Assembly (NCBI GenBank): GCA_040954595.2
Contig: JBECUI020000030.1
Coordinates: 1 to 64,000 of the forward strand
Source: Balanoglossus misakiensis
Lineage: Eukaryota > Hemichordata
Direction: 5' to 3'
Length of the DNA: 64,000 nt
Below, piece after piece: positions 40,753 to 48,290 of the stretch. The position numbers and the translations under genes are program-made. Every line of letters starts with the position of its first letter. Within the stretch, counting starts at the first letter, position 1. The notes below the pieces were generated by a model. The model was not told the origin of the DNA and did no database searches. It worked only from the letters and a program-made list of their open reading frames with translations.

Positions 40753-42269
40753 TGTGGGAAGGAATTTTATATGGTATATCAACTGCAGTACAGCCGCTTA
40801 ATCTCATTATGGTGGTTGCAGGATGTCTGGCAGGAACCTTTATTGGTCTCTTACCCGGACTAGGACCTATTACTGCTATATCACTCATGATTCCACTTGC
40901 CTATGGATTGCCACCATCTAGTGGATTAATTCTGATGGCGGGTGTATATTATGGTGCCATATTTGGAGGATCGACATCATCCATTCTTATCAACGCCCCC
41001 GGTGTTGCCGGTACTGTTGCTACCGCATTTGACGGGTACCCACTTGCTCAACAGGGGAAAGCCGGCAAGGCACTATCCATTGCGGCATACTGCTCCTTTG
41101 TCGGAGGCACAGTCGGTGCCATCTTTCTGCTTCTTGCCGCCCCCGCACTTGCACAAGTTTCACTCAGTTTTCAATCCTCGGATTATTTCGCCCTTATGTG
41201 TCTAGGTCTAACCGCAGTTGCAGCATTTTCTCAACAAGGAACTTTTCTTAAAACCCTCCTGATGGTGCTATTAGGTCTTATGCTCTCAACCATCGGTACT
41301 GATCTCTCCACTGGCGTGCAACGTTTTACATTCGGCGTTATCGATCTTATTGATGGCATTAGTTTTCTGCTTATCGCAATGGCAACATTTGCTATCGGAG
41401 AGACCATTATCAACATACTAACAAAAAACAATCTTCAAGAAACACTTTCAAAAGAGGAGCAAAAGCTACGAAAAAAAGTAAGCGGATTACGCGTAAGCAA
41501 AGCGGAAATAAAACAGATTGCACCAACAATGGGACGATCTTCAGTTCTGGGTTTTCTTGTCGGAGTACTGCCCGGAGCGGGCGCAACTATTGCTAGTTTT
41601 CTTGCCTACGGTATGGAACGTAGTTTAGCGAAACCGGAGGAACAGAAAAAGTTTGGCAAGGGGAGTCTTATTGGGCTTGCTGCCCCAGAGACTGCAAATA
41701 ATGCGGCATCTTCCGGCGCATTTGTTCCCCTTCTTACCTTGGGTATTCCCGGGTCAGGGACTACCGCCGTTATGCTTGGGGCACTCATTGCCTTTGGCGT
41801 TCAGCCGGGACCTCGTCTCTATCTGGAAAATCCGGATATCTTCTGGTCGGTTATTGTATCAATGTATATTGGGAACATTATTCTGCTTATTCTGAATTTA
41901 CCCCTCGTGCCCTATCTTGCTCGACTACTCCTTATTCCTCGGCAGTATCTGCTACCTCTCATTCTCTTTTTCTCGCTCATTGGTATCTATTTGACATCAT
42001 TTAATACCACTGAAATTTTTATTATGATAATAGTCGCCGCTCTCTCACTCATTCTGCGGCTATTAAGTTTTCCCATGCCCCCACTCCTACTTGGCTTTGT
42101 ACTTGGACGGATGATAGAAGAAAACTTGCGTCGTGCCTTATTAATTAATGATGGCTCATTTTCATTCCTCTGGACACGCCCTATTGCCCTTACTTTGATG
42201 ATAGCAACCATCGTGCTTCTGCTCCTCCCACTAATACGCTCACTTATCCAACGTTACCGAAAAACCTGA
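40752..42269 (+). CDS. tctA: Tripartite tricarboxylate transporter large membrane protein
   Basis: 505 residues, about 11-12 helices. Family motifs 'FIGLLPGLGPITAISLMIPL', 'YGGAIFGGSTSSILINAPG'-like (here 'YYGAIFGGSTSSILIN') and 'VGVLPGAGATIASFLAYG' are present. The last is the internal repeat of the first. This is the transport channel driven by ion gradient. The 3-gene set is complete. Confidence 0.9.
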   Translation: MWEGILYGISTAVQPLNLIMVVAGCLAGTFIGLLPGLGPITAISLMIPLAYGLPPSSGLILMAGVYYGAIFGGSTSSILINAPGVAGTVATAFDGYPLAQQGKAGKALSIAAYCSFVGGTVGAIFLLLAAPALAQVSLSFQSSDYFALMCLGLTAVAAFSQQGTFLKTLLMVLLGLMLSTIGTDLSTGVQRFTFGVIDLIDGISFLLIAMATFAIGETIINILTKNNLQETLSKEEQKLRKKVSGLRVSKAEIKQIAPTMGRSSVLGFLVGVLPGAGATIASFLAYGMERSLAKPEEQKKFGKGSLIGLAAPETANNAASSGAFVPLLTLGIPGSGTTAVMLGALIAFGVQPGPRLYLENPDIFWSVIVSMYIGNIILLILNLPLVPYLARLLLIPRQYLLPLILFFSLIGIYLTSFNTTEIFIMIIVAALSLILRLLSFPMPPLLLGFVLGRMIEENLRRALLINDGSFSFLWTRPIALTLMIATIVLLLLPLIRSLIQRYRKT

Positions 42270-42404
42270 TAGCAGGCGTTAAGCTGTGAACTAGGTGCAT
42301 CTTTGTTTCAGGGTGCTCATGTTCTTTGCATAAATTCTTGGATAATATTACACTTATTAGTCATCACTTTGTATAATTAAAGAAACCAAAGTCAAGGAGT
42401 TTTG

Positions 42405-42875
42405 ATGCACAACACACTACTACCCAAACAGGCAGACAATAAGTACAGCTTTCATACAGCCATTCTGTACATATTTGCGGCTATGACATTGCTTACTATA
42501 GGCAGAAGTCTGGCACATATCTTCCTCCCTGACGGCGGAGCCAATTCCATAGCGACACTCATCAGTTTTGACGGGACACCTGACCCCGATGCGGTCATCT
42601 ACAATATTTTTGCCCTATGGGGTCTAGCTCAGCTGGCCATGGGGATAATGTATGCACTTGTTCTTCTACGCTACAAAAGCCTGATCCCCCTGATGTGGGT
42701 TTTCATTCTGGTAGAATACACCATGAGATTATTCATTGGATATGTTCTAAAACCAATGGGCGATACATACTTTATCGGAACCGCCCCCGGAGAAATCGGC
42801 AATTATATTTTTGTACCCCTAGCGTTGATTATGATCATCTGGTCTCTTCGGGGAAAGAAACGTTCAAAGGAGTAA
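42405..42875 (+). CDS. Uncharacterised four-helix membrane protein
   Basis: A 156-residue protein with four predicted membrane helices ('AILYIFAAMTLLTIGRSLAHI', 'IYNIFALWGLAQLAMGIMYA', 'LIPLMWVFILVEYTMRLFIG', 'YIFVPLALIMIIW'; each approximate) and a basic C-terminal tail. I do not recognise a named family. CAAGGAG lies 7 bp before the ATG. It is followed by a decayed copy of the start of the next gene. Confidence 0.6.
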   Translation: MHNTLLPKQADNKYSFHTAILYIFAAMTLLTIGRSLAHIFLPDGGANSIATLISFDGTPDPDAVIYNIFALWGLAQLAMGIMYALVLLRYKSLIPLMWVFILVEYTMRLFIGYVLKPMGDTYFIGTAPGEIGNYIFVPLALIMIIWSLRGKKRSKE

Positions 42876-42880
42876 ATAAT

Positions 42881-42960
42881 GACAGTATCAGAAAAGAGAT
42901 TGAACAACTTTTAGATTGCCATAAGGATTTTGTAAAAATTGCAAACCAATGGAAAAGTTG
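42881..42960 (+). pseudogene. Remnant of an NTF2-like gene start
   Basis: Bases 42868-42897 nearly repeat 43113-43142, which is the ribosome site and first codons of the NTF2-like gene. An ATG here gives only 11 codons. A one-base shift would join 'MTVSEK' to 'EIEQLLDCHKDFVKIANQW', ending at 42960. It looks like a truncated duplicate. Confidence 0.4.
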
Positions 42961-43123
42961 AAAATGGCCGGCACATAACATGGAGGAATTAATTGACTTA
43001 CATACGGAAAAGATGCTTTAGTAACAGTCGTAGGAACATGCATGCATTGGTAGTCCAGGGGTTCTGCAAAAACCCTTTACATCTTTCGAACAAGCAGGTA
43101 TAATCCTTTCTTAGGAGTAAATA

Positions 43124-43666
43124 ATGACAGAAACAGAAAAGATACAACTAGTGTGGGACCGCCAAGAGATTTCACAATTAATGTATAGACACGCCAGATC
43201 TCTTGACCGTATGGACGCAGAACTGATGCAGTCCACCTATTGGGAAGACGCCATAGAAGAGTTGCACGATCCTATTACAGGTCAGCTTGACTGGAAGGAT
43301 TCAGCATGGAAGTTTGTGCCGGTAGCAATGCAAGGATTCACCAATGTCCTACGCACCCAGCACCGAATTAGTAATGTCTTGATTGAAGTAAAGGGCAATA
43401 CTGCCACTGCCGAAACCTATGTCTGGGCATACCATGTATATGAGCATGATGGGAAAGAAAAAGAAATGATTAATGGTGGAAGGCACTTTTTTAGCTTAGA
43501 AAAAAGAAATGACGAATGGCGCATTAAACACCGCTCGTCTGCGTTTGACTGGAACCAAAATCAAGATGCAACTGCCATGTGGAGTGATGAAATTGCATCA
43601 AAATATAGAGGACAAAGAAACCCCTCTGATGAGAGTTATAATTTCCTTGGGAAACAGGGAAAATAA
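43124..43666 (+). CDS. SnoaL/NTF2-like domain protein
   Basis: A 180-residue cytoplasmic protein of the SnoaL_4/NTF2-like cone fold. 'QEISQLMYRHARSLDRMDAEL' with 'WEDAIEE' (the Tyr/Arg/Asp pattern of the first helices) and the strand 'HRISNVLIEVKGNTATAETYV' are typical, as is the final 'WRIKHRSSAFDW'. Members include dehydratases and isomerases acting on ring compounds, and ring-hydroxylase small subunits; no specific substrate can be assigned. TAGGAG precedes ATG. Confidence 0.7.
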   Translation: MTETEKIQLVWDRQEISQLMYRHARSLDRMDAELMQSTYWEDAIEELHDPITGQLDWKDSAWKFVPVAMQGFTNVLRTQHRISNVLIEVKGNTATAETYVWAYHVYEHDGKEKEMINGGRHFFSLEKRNDEWRIKHRSSAFDWNQNQDATAMWSDEIASKYRGQRNPSDESYNFLGKQGK

Positions 43667-43803
43667 CAATAGCGGGCACATCTTTTAAGAGTCCACTTTC
43701 TTAAAAATAGGGGAATTACATACATTGTAGCCCATCAATCTCTTAATAGACCCTAGCTCCAGTATATCTCATTTCGCTTTTATTTTCTATACATTTCTCT
43801 TAA

Positions 43804-43832
43804 ATGTCATAAATGTTTTTCTATGCTATAAT
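43804..43832 (+). promoter_or_regulatory. Candidate promoter of the lipoprotein leader
   Basis: ATGTCA (43804-43809), 17-bp spacer, TATAAT (43827-43832). The predicted start falls at about 43839-43841, exactly where the long inverted repeat begins. Confidence 0.5.
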
Positions 43833-43839
43833 AGAATAT

Positions 43840-43957
43840 GTGGATATATACTATAAACTATACAACAAAGGAGGTGCGTATCATGACTTTACCTTAATGG
43901 CTGCCTGCATAGTATAGTTGTATATATTCACAAAAACACACCTATGTAATGTAGGTG
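43840..43957 (+). promoter_or_regulatory. Structured leader before small lipoprotein gene
   Basis: A long imperfect inverted repeat pairs 43840-43863 with 43912-43931 (about 19 of 20 pairs after a 4-base bulge). Its loop holds an unusually strong ribosome site (AAAGGAGGTG, 43867-43876) followed by ATG and a 4-codon open frame (43883-43897). A second small hairpin (43939-43944 with 43952-43957) follows, then the GGAGG of the lipoprotein gene. It could be a leader-peptide or protein-binding control region. Which ligand or factor would act is unknown. Confidence 0.5.
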
Positions 43958-43982
43958 GCTTATTTAATTTCGGAGGAAAACA

Positions 43983-44366
43983 ATGAAACATATTTTAATA
44001 ATAATAATTCTAATGGGAACATTAATATCTTGTAACCAAGGGGCTAATAACCAAGGGAGCCAAGGTAACCAAGGAGATGTGATATTAATAGTAGAAATAA
44101 GTCAGAAAGAAGCTGATTTATCAAGCATAAATGTTATAACGCAATCATTGAAATTAGGAGGTTCTATTGCAATAAATGCAGATTTAGCAAAAGAAATAGA
44201 TGCTGCTTTTGAGGAGAAATATGCAGTACTAGATGATGATGGATCGTATTTAACAACTCCAGCCTCTTTATTAAACTTTATAGGTGGTCACGGATGGAGT
44301 TACCATAGTATAGCCGGTTTTGGTACATCGTATTTTCTCTTTACTAAAAAGAGAGGATTACAATGA
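43983..44366 (+). CDS. Small putative lipoprotein with Asn-Gln-Gly repeats
   Basis: A 127-residue protein with a short signal peptide and lipobox ('GTLISC', Cys at about residue 17). A low-complexity Asn-Gln-Gly linker follows, then a ~100-residue domain I do not recognise. The domain has 'GHGWSYHSIAGFGTSYFLFTKK' (split in two parts) near the end, which reminds me of short domains of A/T-rich mobile regions. Base use is more A/T-rich than the flanking genes, suggesting transfer. Own promoter, structured leader and terminator make it a single-gene unit. Confidence 0.6.
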   Translation: MKHILIIIILMGTLISCNQGANNQGSQGNQGDVILIVEISQKEADLSSINVITQSLKLGGSIAINADLAKEIDAAFEEKYAVLDDDGSYLTTPASLLNFIGGHGWSYHSIAGFGTSYFLFTKKRGLQ

Positions 44367-44427
44367 AGCTAAATACTTCTTGTCTTGTATTTCTGATATA
44401 GAAGCAAAAGAGAAAAAACATGAATAT

Positions 44428-44449
44428 AGCCCTCTCAGGAGGGCTTTTT
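44428..44449 (+). terminator. Rho-independent terminator after the lipoprotein gene
   Basis: A perfect 7-bp stem (44428-44434 with 44439-44445), loop TCAG, followed by a T-run to 44449. Confidence 0.85.
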
Positions 44450-44552
44450 ATCTTTCTTACTTGCTTCTCTTACATTCATTCTATAACAAAACTCATTGAT
44501 ATATCTTTGCAAGCCTTTCTTACTTATGTTATGAATGTTGGCTGTTTTACCA

Positions 44553-45299
44553 TTAATCCCTCTGAGCTGTCTTATTATAAATGACCGGCATTTGTCCCTT
44601 CCATCTATTCCATAGCTTATTTTCTGTAATTAATTCCGCCATAAAATGACCAACATTAATTCGGCTTGTTCTTCCTGCATCAAAAATCGCACTTCTAATT
44701 GGTGACGGGTAAACTTCGTATTCGGTCACTTTATCTTCATTTACTAAACCATCTGGTCGAACCGTTACCCACTCAATGAAATTATCTTTTTGACCAATAT
44801 TAGTCCGTAAATAATCCGCTGCCTTTTCATTATCCCCGTGCGGAGGCAATAGCAATCGAATTAATCCTACCACGAGTTTTTGACCGGTTGAAATAGGTTC
44901 ATTCAGATCTCTGTTTTGATTGCCGGCAGTATTCATTAATACAAATTTTACTGGCTCTCCTGGATTATGCTCGGATGCATTCTTTTTAATTGCATTACAA
45001 AGGTTGATAACCGCGTCAGTTACTAGTTTTCGAGGTTTTCCAAACATTCCTTTCCATGTCAGATTATGACCTAAACATGAAGCGACTGCGTGACAACCCT
45101 CGAGGTGTTTTGCCATATCAGCGTCCCCAATGTCCAAAACGCTAGCTTGAATGATGCATACGCTATCATTGTTTTTCCATAATTCAGGCAACTTTTCAGG
45201 AGAACGAACAATCAGCTTAACCTTGTGCCCTCTTTGTAGCAGTTGCTCTACTAATTGTCTTCCCGTTGCTCCACTTGCCCCAACTATTAATGTTGTCAT
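44553..45299 (-). CDS. NAD(P)-binding SDR-like oxidoreductase (NmrA/flavin reductase-like)
   Basis: A 248-residue atypical short-chain dehydrogenase. The N-terminal 'LIVGASGATGRQLVEQLLQRG' (Gly-x-x-Gly-x-x-Gly) binds NAD(P); 'LIVRSPEKLP' follows. 'VMNTAGNQNRD'-like text (here 'LMNTAGNQNRD') and 'WVTVRPDGLV' match the NAD(P)H-binding NmrA-like group, whose members reduce flavins or quinones or act as sensors. Substrate unknown. It is convergent with the lipoprotein gene and stands alone. Confidence 0.75.
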   Translation of the reverse strand: MTTLIVGASGATGRQLVEQLLQRGHKVKLIVRSPEKLPELWKNNDSVCIIQASVLDIGDADMAKHLEGCHAVASCLGHNLTWKGMFGKPRKLVTDAVINLCNAIKKNASEHNPGEPVKFVLMNTAGNQNRDLNEPISTGQKLVVGLIRLLLPPHGDNEKAADYLRTNIGQKDNFIEWVTVRPDGLVNEDKVTEYEVYPSPIRSAIFDAGRTSRINVGHFMAELITENKLWNRWKGQMPVIYNKTAQRD

Positions 45300-45743
45300 A
45301 ATATGTCCCCCATATGTACGTACTTATACTCCTATTATCTAGTAGTATTTCTCAGAACTACTGGTAAAACAGTATAGCTTGAATGCAAAAACAAACATAG
45401 GAGGGACTTGCAGAGATTCTATTGGCTGAAATCAAGTTAGGATGACTAAGTAATAAAAATATTGTAGAGGGACATGTCCAACTTGCATAAAGCCTTGGAT
45501 AACATTAAAATTTAATCAGTTAATATATGAATAAAATTTTACATAATATGTAATTTATTATAGCTGTTAGTAGTGTAAACATCTATACCCTTGCTGGCAT
45601 AGTTGCGTAACATTATACGTAACTTGGAAAAAAATCTTCTAACAGAGAATAAGAGATGCTAGACTTTTATAGGGGAATAAAAAAACTTATCCAGCCATGA
45701 ATTCGTTAATGACATAAACTTATCTTTAGGATACAATAATAAT
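45300..45743. other. Intergenic region between SDR gene and restriction-modification pair
   Basis: About 440 bp, A/T-rich, with no open frame that looks coding and no clear RNA fold. A -10-like TACAAT (45733-45738) just before the methyltransferase may belong to its promoter. It is probably the left edge of the acquired restriction-modification island. Confidence 0.4.
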
Positions 45744-46667
45744 ATGAATGATATTACTATTTCCAAGGAATACAATAAGACAGCACATGCTATAATATAT
45801 CACGGCTCTTGTTTGGAGTTACTAAAAGATATACCAGATAATTCTATTGAACTTATTGTTACATCACCTCCATATAATATTGGAAAAGAATATGAGAAAC
45901 GCACTAACATTGAAACTTATCTTGAGCAACAAACAGAAATAATTACAGAGTGTTATCGTGTGTTGTCAAATTCTGGAAACATTTGTTGGCAAGTGGGCAA
46001 TTTTGTAAATAAAGGAGAAATAATACCACTTGATACCGTACTCTATCCAATATTTAATAAACTTAGATTAAAAATGCGAAACAGAATTGTGTGGCATTTT
46101 GAGCATGGACTACATTGTACAAAAAGATTTTCTGGTAGATATGAGACTATAAATTGGTTTACAAAAACTGATAACTACACATTTAATTTAAACCCAGTTC
46201 GTGTGCCACAAAAATATCCTGGGAAAAAGTATTTTAAAGGACCCAAAGCAGGCCAATACTCATGTAATCCATTAGGGAAAAATCCAGGCGACTTATGGCA
46301 AATACCAAATGTAAAAAATAATCACCCAGAAAAAACAGAACATCCTTGTCAATTTCCAGTTGAATTAATTGAACGTCTTGTTTTATCTATGACTAAAGAA
46401 AACGATACAGTATTTGATCCATTTTTAGGAACTGGCACTTCAATTTTAGCCGCATTAAAAAATAAAAGAAAAGGGATTGGTTCAGAAATAGAAAAAAAGT
46501 ATATCAATTTAATCAATAAACGACTTAAAGAATTCCAAAATGGGAATTTAAAAACAAGACAAATGAACAAACCAATATATGACCCATCAAAATCAAATAT
46601 CAGCTATTTGAACTTTCGAAATGAAGAGCAATCAAAACTTTTTGAGAAACAAGCAAGTTATAAATGA
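45744..46667 (+). CDS. Type II site-specific DNA methyltransferase (amino-methylase)
   Basis: A 307-residue N4-cytosine or N6-adenine methyltransferase. Motif IV 'VTSPPYNIGKEY' (about residues 37-48) precedes motif I 'DPFLGTGTS' (~230), the order of beta-class enzymes. The Ser-Pro-Pro-Tyr form of motif IV is more frequent in N4-cytosine methylases. 'CQFPVELIERLVLSM' before motif I is also classical. Its stop overlaps the endonuclease start by 4 bp. Low GC relative to flanks suggests horizontal gain. Confidence 0.85.
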   Translation: MNDITISKEYNKTAHAIIYHGSCLELLKDIPDNSIELIVTSPPYNIGKEYEKRTNIETYLEQQTEIITECYRVLSNSGNICWQVGNFVNKGEIIPLDTVLYPIFNKLRLKMRNRIVWHFEHGLHCTKRFSGRYETINWFTKTDNYTFNLNPVRVPQKYPGKKYFKGPKAGQYSCNPLGKNPGDLWQIPNVKNNHPEKTEHPCQFPVELIERLVLSMTKENDTVFDPFLGTGTSILAALKNKRKGIGSEIEKKYINLINKRLKEFQNGNLKTRQMNKPIYDPSKSNISYLNFRNEEQSKLFEKQASYK

Positions 46668-47275
46668 AAATACAAGAAACTTACTCTCATTTAAACGGTT
46701 TAGAATATTTAATTGTGCATAAACCAAAATTATGGCAGGAAATTAAAATAATCATTAAAAAAATTGATGCTGAAAAATGTAAAACTAAAGTTTCCAAAGA
46801 GAAACGTATGGAGGGAAAAATCCTTTATAGCCCTGTAGACATGAATAAAGCATTTAAAGAAGAGCTTGAGAAATTAGATTGGTCTGAAAGTAGAGTGAAT
46901 TATTGGGTTACAAAAGATGAAGAATTAATACGTAAAACATTAACTATGACACCAGATTTACAAAAGCGCACAATTGCATCTGCTGGTTATCAGCCAATTT
47001 CAAGTTATAATCAAACAGATTTTGTAAAAGACAAAGTAGCTATTGAAGTTCAATTTGGTAAATACTCCTTTGTCGCATTCGATTTATTTGTTAAACATTT
47101 AGCATTTTTTGTTGCTAATCAAATAGATGTTGGAATTGAAATATTGCCGATGAAGAAACTTCAGCAACAAATGAGTTCCGGTGTAGGGTATTATGAAGGT
47201 GAACTATATAACGTTATTAGACAAGGTCGTGCTGTACCTGCTGTTCCCCTGGTAGTTATTGGGATAGAGCCGTGA
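46664..47275 (+). CDS. BglII-family type II restriction endonuclease
   Basis: A 203-residue endonuclease. The active-site pattern of BglII, Asp-Phe-x7-Glu-Val-Gln, is found exactly: 'DFVKDKVAIEVQFGKY' with Asp119, Glu128 and Gln130. BglII itself uses D84, E93 and Q95 with the same spacing. Upstream 'NPQLW'-like 'HKPKLWQEIK' and 'GKILYSPVDMNKAFKEEL' match the N-terminal arrangement of the BglII/BstYI family. Recognition is probably a GATC-centred six-base sequence, by analogy only. It overlaps the cognate methylase gene, giving coupled expression. Confidence 0.75.
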   Translation: MKIQETYSHLNGLEYLIVHKPKLWQEIKIIIKKIDAEKCKTKVSKEKRMEGKILYSPVDMNKAFKEELEKLDWSESRVNYWVTKDEELIRKTLTMTPDLQKRTIASAGYQPISSYNQTDFVKDKVAIEVQFGKYSFVAFDLFVKHLAFFVANQIDVGIEILPMKKLQQQMSSGVGYYEGELYNVIRQGRAVPAVPLVVIGIEP

Positions 47276-47560
47276 TATGAAATGGTACTCCTTTAAAAGA
47301 ATGTACATGTTGTTGTTGCGTACAACAGCGGATATGAAGTTATGCTCACTTCAGTCGCTTATTGCGGTCACTGTAGTTTTGTATGGACATGACTACAGCA
47401 GTTTAACATAAATATTAAAGTAAAAATATTTATGAACAGAAAAATTAAAAATAGATTTTAATCCAAGAACCTCAGACTCGGTGATATAAAAAGATAAGCA
47501 TTCTTTTCGCACATCATTCATTTCGTGCCCCAATACATTGTCAGTAATATCGTAGAAAAT
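47276..47560. other. Intergenic region after the endonuclease
   Basis: About 285 bp, no coding frame. A small imperfect stem (TGTAGT...ACTACA, 47371-47397) is visible. Otherwise nothing recognisable until the C-tracts at 47561. Confidence 0.4.
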
Positions 47561-47591
47561 CCCCCCCACCCCCCATCAACCAATACCCCCC
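47561..47591 (-). other. G-tract cluster, possible G-quadruplex (minus strand)
   Basis: Three C-runs of 7, 6 and 6 bases on the plus strand (47561-47567, 47569-47574, 47586-47591), with a CC between. On the minus strand this gives four G-runs immediately downstream of the NYN gene stop. It could fold into a G-quadruplex or be a hot spot of length variation. Confidence 0.45.
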
Positions 47592-47597
47592 ATTGTT

Positions 47598-48170
47598 TCA
47601 AGGCCCCGGATTGTATTCTTTCAGAATCCCCTGGAATAATAAGTCATCAATATTAATGTCTCGCAGAAAATCCATGTGATGTTGCAATTCATCCGCAATG
47701 TAAGACATGCGGATTAATACAATCTCTATATCATGCTCCCTAGCCATTTTCATAGCAGGTATTAAATCCGTATCCCCCACAATAAAAATTATTCTATGTA
47801 TCTTATTTGCCATGATAATTCTAACAACATCTAAAGCTATTCTAATGTCGACACCTTTTTGTACGAATATTGGCTCACCCTGTGTTGCTATCTTTTTTAA
47901 TGTTCCTAATCTAACTGCAAAATGCTCTTTCTTAGATAGTTTCGCAATTAATTCATCGTTTCTAATTCTTTTAGGGATGAAATCTGTTTGATTTCTATCT
48001 TTATAAGACTTGCAGTCATAATATAGCACCTTATGTAAAACTTCTGTTTCTCTATCAAGACTTACTTCAATAATATTAGTTATAGCTACTTCATTAACAA
48101 ATACTTGCTTTTCTTTTAATACATGATGCAAATACCCTGCATCAATTAATACGCTTACCTTTGTTTTCAT
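47598..48170 (-). CDS. NYN-domain (LabA/DUF88-like) protein, putative RNase
   Basis: A 190-residue protein of the NYN domain group, PIN-like metal-dependent nucleases. Asp residues of the expected acidic cluster are in 'VLIDAGYL' (N-terminus), 'VQKGVDIRIALDVVRI' (about residue 105-120) and 'FIVGDTDLIPAMKMA' (~130-144), the three canonical LabA/DUF88 motifs. Biological target unknown. ATG 48170 is preferred over GTG 48179 because GGTG lies at a workable distance. A terminator-like hairpin sits directly before the start. Divergent from the PD-(D/E)XK gene. Confidence 0.8.
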   Translation of the reverse strand: MKTKVSVLIDAGYLHHVLKEKQVFVNEVAITNIIEVSLDRETEVLHKVLYYDCKSYKDRNQTDFIPKRIRNDELIAKLSKKEHFAVRLGTLKKIATQGEPIFVQKGVDIRIALDVVRIIMANKIHRIIFIVGDTDLIPAMKMAREHDIEIVLIRMSYIADELQHHMDFLRDINIDDLLFQGILKEYNPGP

Positions 48171-48179
48171 ATACACCAC

Positions 48180-48199
48180 AAAAAAGCCCCTTGTGGGGC
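48180..48199 (-). promoter_or_regulatory. Terminator-like hairpin in the leader of the NYN gene
   Basis: On the minus strand GCCCC-ACAA-GGGGC is followed by six T residues and, nine bases later, by the NYN start codon. A TATAAT (about 48223-48228 on the minus strand) lies upstream, so the hairpin would be inside a ~45-base leader. That is the arrangement of a transcription attenuator. Confidence 0.6.
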
Positions 48200-48290
48200 A
48201 CTGATAATTTACTTACAATTATATCATAAAGCGAGAAAAAAATAGCAGCTGCTATTGAATAAATAAGGGAATACTCATACATTATATATA

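Noticed and set aside
43883-43897. Four-codon frame after AAAGGAGGTG as a real gene
   Set aside because: Too short to judge. Reported only as part of the leader; no conservation can be seen from one sequence.
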